Assembly: GCF_017875645.1 (NCBI RefSeq)
Contig: NZ_JAGGMR010000001.1
Coordinates: 7,626,001 to 7,690,000, forward strand
Direction: 5' to 3'
DNA from: Nocardia goodfellowii
GTDB taxonomy: Bacteria > Actinomycetota > Actinomycetes > Mycobacteriales > Mycobacteriaceae
DNA: 64,000 nt
The position numbers were made by a program, and so were the translations under genes. The notes beneath the pieces were generated by a model. It did not search any database. It was given only the letters and a program-made list of their open reading frames with translations, and was not told the origin of the DNA. Position 1 is the first letter of the stretch, and each line of letters begins with the position of its first letter. Positions 34,334 to 44,054 of this stretch are shown in pieces.

Positions 34334-35578
34334 CTATCGCTGCGCCTCGACCCGTTCCTGCTCCTGGAAGCGCGGTAGCAGGAACGGCGTCAGCAGCAGA
34401 GCCGCTCCCGCGACGGCGATCCCGATACGCGAGCTGGTGAGTCCGGCCAGCAGCCCCCACAGCGCGGTCATGGCCGCGACGACGAGGTTGCTGCTGATCG
34501 ACCACGCCGCCAACGTACGCGCGACCCGATCGGTCGGGGTCTGCTCCAGCCGATAGGTGGCGTACACCGGATTGAACACACCCATACAGGTGATCAAACC
34601 GAACTCGATGACGATGACCAGTGCCAGACCCGCGGCGCCCGGTCCGACGAAACACAGCCCCACCGGCCAGCACACCCGCAGCACCCCGGCTGTCATCAGC
34701 ACCCGGCGCTGCCCGTACCGCGCGACCAGTGGCCGGGCCAGCCGCGCGCCCACCAAACCGCCCACACACGGCACACCGAACGCCAGCCCGTACTGCCAAG
34801 GGGCGAACCCGAGCTCACTCAGCATCAGTACCGCCATCAACGGCACTGCCGCCATGATGAGACCGCTGACCAGCGTCGTATTGAAGAACAAGGCCCGCAG
34901 CGTGGGATGCCGGAGTATGAAGCGCCATCCGGTCAGCAGCTCCCCGGCCCGCATCCGGGGTGCGGCACCGGCCCGCGGCTCCGGCTCGGTCCCGCCGATC
35001 GCCCGAATCCCCAACGCCGACAACAGATAACTGACCGCATCGGCGACCACCGTCACCACCGGCCCGAGGAAACCGATGGCCGCCGTCCCGAGCGGCGGCC
35101 CGAGCGCCGTCGCCGTCCACGTCGTCGACTCCAGCCGCCCGTTGGCGACCAGCAGATCCTCCGGCGGCACAAGCGTTTTCAAGTAGGCCCCGCTGGCCGC
35201 CCGATGCGCGATCCCCGCCGCCGCGACCACCGTCGACACCACCAGCAACTGCCAAAACCCAAGCCATCCAGCCACATACGCGACCGGCACACTCAGCAAT
35301 GTCGCGCAACGCACCACATCCATGCCGATCAGCACCGGCCGTTTCCGCCGCACCTCCACCCAGGGCCCCAGCGGCACCGCCACCACGGCCCCCACCACCA
35401 GTCCCGCCGCCGCCAGCACCGACACCTGCCCGACCCCGGCCTGCAACACCAGAATCGCGATCAGCCCGAAAGCATCGAACGCCAACCGCGTCCCGAACGT
35501 GCTCACCGCATACGAAGCCCACAGCAACCCGAATCCGCGCCCGAGCGACCGTCTTTCCCGCACCTCCACCGCCGTCAC
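34334..35578 (-). CDS. MFS transporter (major facilitator, enterobactin-exporter-like)
   Basis: A protein of about 414 residues with 12 hydrophobic segments. Family motifs include the GPWVEVRRKRPVLIGMD loop between helices 2 and 3 and VARPL/RYGQRR-like basic loops midway. It resembles MFS_3 (EntS-like) exporters. The start is uncertain: GTGs at 35578, 35569 and 35563 are all in frame just before RERRSLGRGFGLLW, and none has a strong ribosome site. The longer open frame upstream is not transporter-like. It is convergent with the HD gene (41-bp gap). Confidence 0.82.
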   Translation of the reverse strand: MTAVEVRERRSLGRGFGLLWASYAVSTFGTRLAFDAFGLIAILVLQAGVGQVSVLAAAGLVVGAVVAVPLGPWVEVRRKRPVLIGMDVVRCATLLSVPVAYVAGWLGFWQLLVVSTVVAAAGIAHRAASGAYLKTLVPPEDLLVANGRLESTTWTATALGPPLGTAAIGFLGPVVTVVADAVSYLLSALGIRAIGGTEPEPRAGAAPRMRAGELLTGWRFILRHPTLRALFFNTTLVSGLIMAAVPLMAVLMLSELGFAPWQYGLAFGVPCVGGLVGARLARPLVARYGQRRVLMTAGVLRVCWPVGLCFVGPGAAGLALVIVIEFGLITCMGVFNPVYATYRLEQTPTDRVARTLAAWSISSNLVVAAMTALWGLLAGLTSSRIGIAVAGAALLLTPFLLPRFQEQERVEAQR

Positions 35579-35798
35579 CCGGAGATCAAAGCAAGCAACC
35601 GCCCACCCCGCCACCCCTTCTACGCTCTCCGCATGCTCGGCGAAACCGGTTTCCGCTGTTCCCGCTGCGGTGAAACCCACCGCTGTAATCGGGTGCGGAA
35701 GACCGCGGAAGCCCTCCCGCATCGGGATGCGCGGAGCTGACCGCATCCGGATCGCCGGGTTCGTCCCGTTCGATGGTTTCGCACCTAGACTGGGCGGC

Positions 35799-36143
35799 GT
35801 GAAAGTTCGACGGCTGATCGCCCTGTCCCTGTTCGCGCTGCTGACTCCGCTCGGTGCTGCCGCCTGCTCGTCGGAAGGGGCCGGGAGCAAGACCGAGTGT
35901 CAGCTCAACGGGTGCACCATCACCTTCGATCGGGGGGTGAACGCCAAGGCGTCGGTTCTCGGGATTGATGCGGAACTCGTTGCGGTGAACGGTAATACGG
36001 TCACCCTGAAGGTGGGCGGGCAGCAGGTCGACGTGCCGGTGGGCGAGAGCCAGCCCACTGACGGCTTCAATGTGGCGGTGCAGGAAGTCACCGCCGACAA
36101 GGTGGTCGTGAAGATCGCGACGGGCATCACGACCAACAACTAG
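35799..36143 (+). CDS. Small putative lipoprotein
   Basis: A 114-residue precursor. A basic start (VKVRRL) and hydrophobic core lead to LGAAAC, a lipobox-like site with Cys at about 23. The mature part is short, with a CQLNGC pair of cysteines (possible disulfide), a DRGVNAKASVLG strand and a Val-rich C-terminus (VAVNGNTVTLKVGGQ). I do not recognise the family. GTG at 35799 is the start that gives a proper signal peptide. It is convergent with the sirtuin gene, 9 bp apart. Confidence 0.72.
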   Translation: MKVRRLIALSLFALLTPLGAAACSSEGAGSKTECQLNGCTITFDRGVNAKASVLGIDAELVAVNGNTVTLKVGGQQVDVPVGESQPTDGFNVAVQEVTADKVVVKIATGITTNN

Positions 36144-36152
36144 CCCGGGCGG

Positions 36153-37016
36153 TTAGGTCGCGTGCGCGAGCAGGCCGTGTTCGGCGAGCGCCGAGAGGGT
36201 GCTGGAGCAGCCCGCGTCGATCCGCAGGTCGGCCAGGTCGTCGCCGCGGGTGCGGCCGCGGTTCACGATAATCACCGGATGGCCGAGCTTGGCGGCGTGG
36301 CGGACGAAGCGCAGACCCGACATGACGGTGAGGGACGAGCCGGCGACCAGTAGGGCGTCGGCGGCGTCGACCAGTTCGTAGGCAGCGACGACTCGTTCGC
36401 GGGGGACGTTCTCCCCGAAGTAGACGATGTCGGGTTTGAGCATGCCGCCGCAGTGGGCGCAGTCGACCATGCGGAAGGACGCGGTGTCCTCGACGATCGC
36501 GTCGGCGTCGGGGGCCACCTCGACGCCCGTTGCGGTGGCCGCGGTGACGAACCCGGGGTTCGCGGCTTCCAGCCGGTCGGCGAGGGTCATGCGGGAGATG
36601 AGCGCGTCACAGCCGAGGCAGCGGACGCGAGCGTAGGTGCCGTGCAGATCGAGGACGCGGCGGTGGCCGGCCTTGGTGTGCAGCAGGTCGACATTCTGGG
36701 TGATCAAGCCGCTGACCACGCCGAGCCGTTCCAGCCGGGCCAGGGCGCGGTGCCCGAGATTGGGCCGGGCGGCGTCCATCCGCCGCCAGCCGATGTGGTT
36801 GCGGGCCCAATAGCGCCGCCGGAACACCGGATCGCCGACGAACTGCTGGTATGTCATCGGGTTGCGCGGGGGCGACGACGGCCCGCGATAGTCGGGGATG
36901 CCGCTGTCGGTGGACAGACCGGCGCCGGTCAGCACGGCGACCCGGCGGCCGGATATCAGGTCGATCAGGGCCGCCAGATCCGTTTCGGACAGGCCCGGTG
37001 TCGAAAGGTCCGGCAT
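36153..37016 (-). CDS. NAD-dependent protein deacylase, class II sirtuin
   Basis: A 287-residue Sir2-family enzyme. Motifs are LTGAGLSTDSGIPDYRG (NAD site), ITQNVDLLH, catalytic His in LDLHGTYA, zinc Cys pairs CLGC and CAHCGG, and IVYFGENVP. The GIPDYRG wording and about 285-residue length fit the SIRT4-like class II group. It removes acyl groups from protein lysines using NAD. ATG at 37016 (MPDLSTPG) follows the family; an upstream in-frame ATG at 37049 would add a basic tail. Confidence 0.9.
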   Translation of the reverse strand: MPDLSTPGLSETDLAALIDLISGRRVAVLTGAGLSTDSGIPDYRGPSSPPRNPMTYQQFVGDPVFRRRYWARNHIGWRRMDAARPNLGHRALARLERLGVVSGLITQNVDLLHTKAGHRRVLDLHGTYARVRCLGCDALISRMTLADRLEAANPGFVTAATATGVEVAPDADAIVEDTASFRMVDCAHCGGMLKPDIVYFGENVPRERVVAAYELVDAADALLVAGSSLTVMSGLRFVRHAAKLGHPVIIVNRGRTRGDDLADLRIDAGCSSTLSALAEHGLLAHAT

Positions 37017-37309
37017 GCGTTTCAGAGTACGGATCCGACGCGACCGCACGGCTACCGGATCGGGCGGCTCCGGAGCCCTATCGTGTGAGCGGATCGACGC
37101 CGCCGCCGGTTACCCCCGTCACGTGGTGGCGATCACATTTACCACGCACCCTGCGCAGCCCATGCTCAACCTGAAAGAACCATATTGCGCACTTTGCTCA
37201 ATTTTTGACACGTCTCTTGTTCATTTCGCGCCACAACTACAGACTGAGGCCTACAAGTGCTCAACTAGGCGAAGCGCCCGATCGGCGCTGAGCGGATGGG
37301 TGGAGACTG
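37017..37309 (+). promoter_or_regulatory. Divergent intergenic region before the indolepyruvate oxidoreductase gene
   Basis: This 293-bp noncoding region is AT-richer than the flanks between 37120 and 37260. TTGACA occurs at about 37206-37211 on the plus strand, but no clear -10 lies 17 bp downstream. GGTGGAG lies just before the ATG at 37310. No operator-like dyad stands out. Confidence 0.35.
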
Positions 37310-40300
37310 ATGACCGAGCTCGCTGACCGCGAACTGATCCCAGCCCCCTACGACCTCGCCGACCGCTACCGGGTCGGCGCTGGAACCGTTGTCCTCACCG
37401 GTGTGCAGGCGATTGCCCGGCAGCTGGTGGAGCAGCATGTGCGTGATCTGCGTGCGGGTCGCCGCATCGGCACGTTCGTGTCCGGCTACCAGGGCAGTCC
37501 GCTCGGCGGTGTGGACAAGATGCTGGCCGGCATGCCCGGCGTCCTGTCCGAGCACGACATCACCTTCGTTCCCGGTCTCAACGAGGAACTCGCCGCCACC
37601 GCGGTGTGGGGCAGCCAGGGTGAACTACCCGAGGGCGCCGCCACGCACGACGGCGTGGTCGGCGTCTGGTACGGCAAGGGCCCCGGCCTGGATCGCGCCA
37701 CCGACGCCCTGCGGCACGCCAATATGTACGGGGCGAACGCGCGCGGCGGCATGCTGCTGCTGGTCGGCGACGATCCGGCGTCGAAGTCCTCGACCGTCCC
37801 CGCGGTGAGCGAGCGCTCGCTGGCGGCGATGAATATTCCGGTGCTGTTTCCCCGCAATGCCCGCGAGATCATCACCATGGGCCTGCACGGTGTCGCGCTG
37901 TCCCGGGCGAGCGGTTGCGTCGTGGCGCTGAAGATCGTCGCCGATGTCGCGGACGGCGCCTGGACAGTGGACGGGTCGGTCGGCGACATCGATATCGTCG
38001 TTCCCGAAATCCTTTGGGAGGGACGGCCGTTCGTCTACAAGCAGCGGCCGATGGCCGCACCCACCGACAGCGTAATCGCCGAGGCCGACCTGTACGGGCC
38101 CCGCTGGGAAATGGTGCAGTCCTACAGCACCGCCAACGAACTCGACGTGATCGAGGTGAATCCCCCGCACGCCACCGTCGGAATCGCGGCCACCGGAACC
38201 ACTTTCGACGCCGTCCGGCAGGCGCTGCTCGATCTGGGCGTCGAGGACGCCGATCTGATGCGCGCCGGTGTCCGCCTGCTGCGCATCGGCATGCCGTTCC
38301 CGATCGCCGGGCCCCGGGTCCGCGAATTCGCCCAGGGGCTGGATCATCTCGTCGTCGTCGAGGACAAGACCGCGTTCCTGGAAACCCAGATCCGCGAAAT
38401 CCTGTACGGGAGCGCCGATGCCCCGCGCATCATCGGCAAGCGTGACCTGGACGGCAAGCCGCTGTTCCCGCAGGACGGCGAACTCACCACCGGGCGCATC
38501 ATCGCGCCGCTGCGCCGCGCCCTGAACGCGCACCCCGACATGCTCGGCCTGACCAAGAAACGTCCGCTGCCGCAGCCGCTGTCGCTGTCGGTGCTGCCCG
38601 CCAAGCGCGCCGCCTACTTCTGCAGCGGCTGCCCGCACAACCGCTCCACCGCCGTGCCGGAGGGTTCGCTCGCCGGCGGCGGCATCGGCTGCCACACCAT
38701 GGTCACCATGTCGGGCCGCGAGGACTCCAAGGTGCTCGGCCTGACGCAGATGGGCGGCGAGGGCGCGCAGTGGATCGGCCAGGCGCCGTTCACCCAGGTG
38801 CCGCACCTGTTCCAGAACATCGGCGACGGCACGTATTTCCATTCCGGCCAGCTGGCCGTGCAGGCGTGTGTGGCCGCCGGCGTGAACATCACCTACAAGC
38901 TGCTCTACAACGACGTCGTCGCGATGACCGGCGCACAGGACGCCGAGGGCGCGCTGGCGGTGCCGAAGCTGACGCACAAGCTGATGATCGAGGGCGTCCA
39001 GCAGATCATCGTCTGCGCGGACGAACCGTCGAAGTACCGCAAGCGTGATCTGGCGCCCGGCACCAAACTCTGGCATCGCGACCGCCTGGACGAGGCCCAG
39101 CGCGCCCTGCGCGAGATCCCGGGCGTGACGGTGCTCATCTACGACCAGCACTGCGCCGCCGACGCGCGCCGCCAGCGCAAGCGCGGCACCCTGCCGACCC
39201 GCCGCACCCGGGTCGTGATCAACGAAGCGGTGTGCGAGGGCTGCGGCGATTGCGGCACCAAGAGCAACTGCCTGTCCGTGCAACCGGTCGAGACCGAGTT
39301 CGGCCGCAAGACCCGCATCGATCAGACGTCCTGCAACACCGATTACACCTGCATGGACGGTGACTGCCCGTCGTTCGTAACGGTGGAGCTGCCGGACCCG
39401 GCCGACGCCGAAACCAAGAAGCGCAAGAAGACCCAGCATCCGGAGCCGCCCGCGCTGCCGGCGATCGAGCACACCGCGCCGACCACCACGCAGAACGTCT
39501 TCCTCGCCGGGATCGGCGGCACCGGCATCGTCACCGTCAACCAGGTGCTGGCCACCGCCGCCCTGCGCGCGGGCTACGACGTGGCCAGCTTGGACCAGAT
39601 CGGCTTGAGCCAGAAGGCTGGGCCGGTCGTCTCGCACCTGCGTTTCGTGGCAGGCGAATTGGAGCCCGCCAACCGGCTCACCCCGGGTTCGGCGGACTGC
39701 ATCATCGCTTTCGACCTGCTCGCCGCCACCGACAACAAGAATCTCGCCTACGGTTCGGCGCAGACCACCCTGTCGGTAGCCTCGACCAGCCAAACTCCCA
39801 CCGGGGACATGGTTTACGACAAGTCGGTGTCCTACCCGGAGACCTCCGCGCTGCTGGCCCGGCTGGAACGCGCTTCGCGTTCGGTGCGGTCGTTCGACGC
39901 GCTGGCCGCCGCCGAGGTCCTGTTCGGCAATACCGCCGCCGCGAACTTCCTGCTGGTCGGCGCCGCCTGCCAGAGCGGCGGCCTGCGGATCCCGGCCGCC
40001 GCCATCGAGGAGGCCATCAGCATCAACGGTGTCGCGGTGGCCGCGAACATCGCCGCCTTCCGCTGGGGCCGCACCGCCATCGCCGAGCCGGATGTCTTCG
40101 CCGCGGCGACCGCGCGCAAGCAGCGCGAGAAGGCCGAAATGGCCGTTCCGCCGGTGCTGTTCGACGGCTTGACGGCCACCGGTGAAACCCGCCGCCTGGT
40201 CGAGTTGCGGGCGGCGGAGCTGATCGGCTTCCAGGGCGTCAAGGTCGCCCGGGAGTACGTCGCCACGGTGCAGCGCATCTGGACCGCCGAGCAGCAGTGC

Positions 40301-40804
40301 ACCAGCCGGACCGAATTCAGCGAGCAGGTCGCGCGCGGGCTGTACAAGTTCACCGCCTACAAGGACGAGTACGAGGTGGCCCGCCGCCTCACCGACCCGG
40401 CATTCCTGGACGAGGTGACCGCCCAGCTGCCCGAGGGCGCGAACCTCACCTACAAGTTGCACCCGCCGGTGCTGCGTGCCCTCGGTCGCAAGAAGAAGAT
40501 CGGCATGGGCCCCAACAGCCACGTCGCCCTGCGCGTGCTGGCCAAGGGTAAGCGCCTGCGCGGCACCAAGTTCGACCCCTTCGGCTATGCCCACGTCCGC
40601 AGGGTGGAGCGGGCCCTGCTGGCGCACTACACCGACATGGTGTGCACGCTGGCCGCCGAGCTGACCGTCGACAACTACGACCGCGCTGTGCGGGCCGCGG
40701 GCCTGACCGACGTCGTCCGCGGTTACGAAGACATCAAGCTCGCCAACGTGGAGCTCTACCGAGAGCAGTTGCGGGCGCTCGGAATCGAACCTCCGCGGGT
40801 ATGA
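37310..40804 (+). CDS. Indolepyruvate ferredoxin oxidoreductase, fused alpha/gamma-type
   Basis: A 1164-residue single-chain enzyme of the IorA/IorB-fusion type seen in aerobic bacteria. Order: pyrimidine-binding TPP domain (VSGYQGSPLGGVDKML near residue 60), C-terminal transketolase-like region, CSGCPHN near 437, the TPP-pyrophosphate region (GGEGAQWIGQAPF near 485), a Cys-rich Fe-S segment CEGCGDCGTKSNC (about 638-650), then the gamma domain (FLAGIGGTGIVTVNQVLA near 730). It decarboxylates aryl- or branched-chain 2-oxo acids to acyl-CoA with ferredoxin as acceptor. ATG 37310 has GGTGGAG upstream. Followed by a strong hairpin. Confidence 0.93.
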   Translation: MTELADRELIPAPYDLADRYRVGAGTVVLTGVQAIARQLVEQHVRDLRAGRRIGTFVSGYQGSPLGGVDKMLAGMPGVLSEHDITFVPGLNEELAATAVWGSQGELPEGAATHDGVVGVWYGKGPGLDRATDALRHANMYGANARGGMLLLVGDDPASKSSTVPAVSERSLAAMNIPVLFPRNAREIITMGLHGVALSRASGCVVALKIVADVADGAWTVDGSVGDIDIVVPEILWEGRPFVYKQRPMAAPTDSVIAEADLYGPRWEMVQSYSTANELDVIEVNPPHATVGIAATGTTFDAVRQALLDLGVEDADLMRAGVRLLRIGMPFPIAGPRVREFAQGLDHLVVVEDKTAFLETQIREILYGSADAPRIIGKRDLDGKPLFPQDGELTTGRIIAPLRRALNAHPDMLGLTKKRPLPQPLSLSVLPAKRAAYFCSGCPHNRSTAVPEGSLAGGGIGCHTMVTMSGREDSKVLGLTQMGGEGAQWIGQAPFTQVPHLFQNIGDGTYFHSGQLAVQACVAAGVNITYKLLYNDVVAMTGAQDAEGALAVPKLTHKLMIEGVQQIIVCADEPSKYRKRDLAPGTKLWHRDRLDEAQRALREIPGVTVLIYDQHCAADARRQRKRGTLPTRRTRVVINEAVCEGCGDCGTKSNCLSVQPVETEFGRKTRIDQTSCNTDYTCMDGDCPSFVTVELPDPADAETKKRKKTQHPEPPALPAIEHTAPTTTQNVFLAGIGGTGIVTVNQVLATAALRAGYDVASLDQIGLSQKAGPVVSHLRFVAGELEPANRLTPGSADCIIAFDLLAATDNKNLAYGSAQTTLSVASTSQTPTGDMVYDKSVSYPETSALLARLERASRSVRSFDALAAAEVLFGNTAAANFLLVGAACQSGGLRIPAAAIEEAISINGVAVAANIAAFRWGRTAIAEPDVFAAATARKQREKAEMAVPPVLFDGLTATGETRRLVELRAAELIGFQGVKVAREYVATVQRIWTAEQQCTSRTEFSEQVARGLYKFTAYKDEYEVARRLTDPAFLDEVTAQLPEGANLTYKLHPPVLRALGRKKKIGMGPNSHVALRVLAKGKRLRGTKFDPFGYAHVRRVERALLAHYTDMVCTLAAELTVDNYDRAVRAAGLTDVVRGYEDIKLANVELYREQLRALGIEPPRV

Positions 40805-40810
40805 GCACGG

Positions 40811-40852
40811 GCGAACGGGACGTCCGGAGCTTACGCCGGGCGTCCCGTTCGC
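40811..40852. terminator. Bidirectional hairpin terminator between ior and ectB-like genes
   Basis: Perfect 12-bp arms GCGAACGGGACG (40811-40822) and CGTCCCGTTCGC (40841-40852) have further CCGG pairing inside. The hairpin starts 7 bp after the oxidoreductase stop, between convergent genes. No T-run, as is usual for high-GC actinobacterial terminators. Confidence 0.7.
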
Positions 40853-40965
40853 GGCTACGCCGTTACCTACCGGCACACCGACCGTTGGAATCGCGCGATC
40901 GAATCGATTGCCCAGCCGTGACCGAATCCTGAGGCCCGCGGCGATATACAGATATGGGCACTCGA

Positions 40966-42225
40966 TCAGCCCCCGTAGATCGCCGAGACCGCCCCGGACA
41001 GCACCGCCAGCCCGTGTTCGAGTTCGTCGTCGGTAATGGTCAGCGGCGGCAGGAGTTTGATCACCTCGTCCTCCGAGCCGGAGGTCTCCACCAGCAGGCC
41101 CCGCTCGAAGGCGAGGCGGCAGGCCTTCGCGGCCCGCGACGCGTCCTCGAAGACCAAGCCTTGCACCAGGCCCCGGCCGCGGATCGACAACCCACCATGC
41201 GCGGTGGCCAGCTCGGCCAGCGCATCGGCGACCCGTTCGCCTTTCGCCAGAGTCGACAGTTCCAGCGCCCGGTCGGTCCAATACCGCTCCAACGCCACCC
41301 GTGCCGTCACGAAAGCCGCGTTGTTCCCCCGGAAGGTGCCGTTGTGCTCGCCGGGCGCCCATTGATCCAGCTCGGGCCGGAAAAGCACCAGCGCCATGGG
41401 CAATCCGTACCCGCCGATGGACTTCGACAGCGTCACGATGTCGGGCGTGATGCCCGCGAACTCGAACGAGAAGAAGCCCCCGGTGCGCCCGCACCCCATC
41501 TGGATGTCGTCGACGATGAGCAGAATGCCGCGCGCGGAGCACAGTTCGGCCAGTTCCCGCAGCCACGCGGCGCGGGCCACGTTCACCCCGCCCTCCCCCT
41601 GCACCGTTTCCACGATGACGGCGGCGGGTGTGTCCAGCCCCGAGGACGAATCGTCGAGGGCGCGCCGCATCCAGCGCAGTTCGTCCGCGCCGCCGAGGTA
41701 GCCGTCATAGGGCATCGGGGCGACGTGCACGAGTGGCACTCCGGCCCCGGCCCGTTTGGCCGCGCTGCCGGTCACCGACAACGCGCCGAGCGACATGCCG
41801 TGAAAAGCGTTGGTGAAGTTGAGAATCGACTGCCGTCCGGTGACCTTGCGTGCCAATTTCAGTGCGGCCTCCACCGCATTGGCTCCGGTGGGGCCGGGAA
41901 ATTGCACCTTGTAATCCAGCCCGCGCGGTTCGAGCAGAGTGTCGCGCAGTGTTTCCAGCAGTTTCCGCTTGGCAACGGTGGACATATCGAGCCCATGGGT
42001 GATCCCGTCGCCCGCAATGTAGTCGAGCAGCGCGCGTTTCAGCGCCGGATTGTTGTGCCCGTAGTTCAGCGAGCCCGCACCCGCGAAGAAGTCGAGGTAG
42101 TCCTTGCCCTGCTCGTCGCGCAACCAGGCGCCGCTCGCGGTGTCGAAAACGGTGGGCCAAGACCGGCAGTAACCGCGCACGTTCGATTCGAGGGTTTCGA
42201 AGACAGACCCCTGGACGACAGACAT
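40966..42225 (-). CDS. EctB-like class III aminotransferase (diaminobutyrate-2-oxoglutarate type)
   Basis: A 419-residue PLP aminotransferase. Features are FFAGAGSLNYGHNNP, PGPTGANAVEAALK, the NAFHGMSLGALSVTG loop, DDIQMGCGRTG, and the Schiff-base Lys in TLSKSIGGYG. These agree with EctB, which makes 2,4-diaminobutyrate from aspartate semialdehyde. ATG 42225 is preferred since GGAAGGA lies just upstream; ATG 42240 is in frame. No ectA, ectC or ectD is adjacent, so a role other than ectoine synthesis, or an unlinked pathway, is possible. It is divergent from an ABC-2 exporter. Confidence 0.85.
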   Translation of the reverse strand: MSVVQGSVFETLESNVRGYCRSWPTVFDTASGAWLRDEQGKDYLDFFAGAGSLNYGHNNPALKRALLDYIAGDGITHGLDMSTVAKRKLLETLRDTLLEPRGLDYKVQFPGPTGANAVEAALKLARKVTGRQSILNFTNAFHGMSLGALSVTGSAAKRAGAGVPLVHVAPMPYDGYLGGADELRWMRRALDDSSSGLDTPAAVIVETVQGEGGVNVARAAWLRELAELCSARGILLIVDDIQMGCGRTGGFFSFEFAGITPDIVTLSKSIGGYGLPMALVLFRPELDQWAPGEHNGTFRGNNAAFVTARVALERYWTDRALELSTLAKGERVADALAELATAHGGLSIRGRGLVQGLVFEDASRAAKACRLAFERGLLVETSGSEDEVIKLLPPLTITDDELEHGLAVLSGAVSAIYGG

Positions 42226-42395
42226 CGGCGGTCCTTCCATGAGCGTCAGAACGAATCTGAAGTGCCTGTGTTTCTAACATTGGGGCGACAGGTCTGTCTC
42301 GCTTTTCCCAAAACCGCGCGGATTCCTTCCACGCGTCCAACCGACGGCACTACAGTTGACTGCTTGTGCGCTGCAGTGCGGAGGGGGCAGGAACT

Positions 42396-43220
42396 TTGGC
42401 TGCGGCAGCGAAAAAGTGGCAAGCCCAACGGGTCTACCGCCAACTCGCCGTCGCCGGATTTCGTAGGCAGTCCCAATACAAGCTCGCCATGTTCGCCGGA
42501 CTGTTCACCAACTGCGTCTTCGGCATGGTCCGGGCGGCCGTGATGCTGGCGGCGGTGCGCGCGGGCAGCGACTTCGGCGGGTACGACGAGGGCACCATCG
42601 GCGCCTATGTGTGGCTGTCCCAGGGACTGCTCGGCGCCATGCAATTCATGGGTCCGCCACTGGAATTGGTCGACCGAGTCAAGAACGGCGATATCGCCAT
42701 CGACTTCCTGCGCCCGGTCGACATCCAACTCGGTTATCTCGCAACCGATCTCGGCCGCGCCGCGTGCACCATGCTGCCGCGCGGCATCCCCAGCGTGGCA
42801 TTCGGCATGCTCACCTTCGGCCTGGCCATGCCCACCACGCCCGGACCCTACCTCTGGGGCACGCTGAGCCTGCTGTGCGCCATCACCCTGTCGTTCCTGT
42901 GCCTGTTCGCCGTCGGGCTGATCGGCTTCTGGGTCATCGAGACGCGGGGCCTGCGGGTGCTGTATCAGATCTGCGGCACGTTTCTGGCGGGTTTGTTCGT
43001 CCCGGTGCACATGTTCCCCGACTGGCTGCGCACCCTCGCCCACGCCACCCCCTTCCCGTCCATTTTGCAAACCCCCATCGATATTCTGTCCGGCCGCGTG
43101 ACCGGCACGGAATCGCTGACACTCGTCGGCATCCAGCTCTTCTGGATCGTGGTCATCGGCGGAATCGGTCGCGTACTGCTCGCGTCGGGCCGGCGCAGGC
43201 TGGAGGTGCAGGGTGGTTGA
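42396..43220 (+). CDS. ABC-2 type transporter permease 1 (DUF990-like)
   Basis: A protein of about 274 residues with six hydrophobic segments, of the ABC-2 family (PF06182-like). The KNGDIAIDFLRPVDIQLGYL segment after helix 2 is typical; its partner has a matching RQGTLDAYHLRPQPLLLQL segment. The TTG at 42396 has a strong ribosome site (GGAGGGGGCAGGA, 42380-42392) and is favoured over GTG at 42366. Its last 8 bp overlap the second permease gene, so the two are translationally coupled and form a heterodimeric channel. Confidence 0.87.
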   Translation: MAAAAKKWQAQRVYRQLAVAGFRRQSQYKLAMFAGLFTNCVFGMVRAAVMLAAVRAGSDFGGYDEGTIGAYVWLSQGLLGAMQFMGPPLELVDRVKNGDIAIDFLRPVDIQLGYLATDLGRAACTMLPRGIPSVAFGMLTFGLAMPTTPGPYLWGTLSLLCAITLSFLCLFAVGLIGFWVIETRGLRVLYQICGTFLAGLFVPVHMFPDWLRTLAHATPFPSILQTPIDILSGRVTGTESLTLVGIQLFWIVVIGGIGRVLLASGRRRLEVQGG

Positions 43221-44052
43221 GGCACACATCGATGTCGGCACCGTCCCGGCGGGCACCTGGTTCACCCCCTACGCCGCGGTGCTGCGCTCCCGGATCCGCG
43301 CCCAGCAGACCTACCGGCTGTCCTTCATCAGCGAGGTCTTCAGCGCCTTCCTGATCGGCGTGGTGGAATTCGCCGAGGTCTGGGTCATCTTCCACAAGGT
43401 GCGCGTGCTCGGCGGCCTGGATATGGACGCCGCGCTACTGCTGTTCGGATTGAGCAACACCGGATTCGCGCTGGCGCAGGTGCTGGCCGGGCACCTGGAC
43501 CAACTGCCCGTCCTGATCCGCCAGGGCACGCTGGACGCCTACCATCTGCGCCCGCAACCGCTGCTCCTGCAATTGATCACCGGCGATATCTCGCTGCGCC
43601 GCCTGGCCCGCGCCGCGGTAGCCATGGTGGTTTTGGGAATCGGTTTGCTACGCAACGATATCCACTGGAGCGCGGGCGCGTTGCTGCTGCTTGCGACTAC
43701 CCTGATAACCGGCGTTCTGCTCTTCGCCGGCATCTTCGTCTGTGCTGCCGGGTTGCAGTTCTTCTTGATCGACGGTGCCGAACTGACCAACAGCTTCACT
43801 TACGGGGGGTCCTTCGCCGCCATGCAGCCCGCCTCCGTCTTCCCCACCCCACTGAAACTGCTGTTCGGCTTCGCGATCCCGGTCGCGTTCACGGCCTATC
43901 TGCCCACCATCGCGCTGCTCCAGCTGCCCGGACCGGCCCTGCTGCCCGCCTGGCTGGCATGGCTGGCGCCGCTCGCCGCACTGTGGGTATGGGGCGTCGC
44001 GTTCTACCTGTGGCGGCTCGGCACCAGGCACTATCAGGGAGGCGGCGGATAA
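43213..44052 (+). CDS. ABC-2 type transporter permease 2 (DUF990-like)
   Basis: A 279-residue membrane protein with about six TM segments and the RQGTLDAYHLRP motif that pairs with the first permease. The SFTYGGSFAAMQPASVFPTPLKLLF loop, in two halves, is also conserved in this family. It overlaps the first permease gene by 8 bp and is followed 3 bp later by the ATPase. The complex is an exporter of unknown substrate (lipid, antibiotic or polymer). Confidence 0.88.
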   Translation: MVEAHIDVGTVPAGTWFTPYAAVLRSRIRAQQTYRLSFISEVFSAFLIGVVEFAEVWVIFHKVRVLGGLDMDAALLLFGLSNTGFALAQVLAGHLDQLPVLIRQGTLDAYHLRPQPLLLQLITGDISLRRLARAAVAMVVLGIGLLRNDIHWSAGALLLLATTLITGVLLFAGIFVCAAGLQFFLIDGAELTNSFTYGGSFAAMQPASVFPTPLKLLFGFAIPVAFTAYLPTIALLQLPGPALLPAWLAWLAPLAALWVWGVAFYLWRLGTRHYQGGGG

Positions 44053-44054
44053 GC

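Noticed and set aside
37625..41566. 1313-codon minus-strand frame opposite the oxidoreductase
   Set aside because: Pure shadow of the plus-strand coding region; His/Gly/Arg-rich with no domain.
40966..42225. Ectoine biosynthesis cluster
   Set aside because: Only the EctB-like gene is present; no ectA, ectC or ectD is adjacent.
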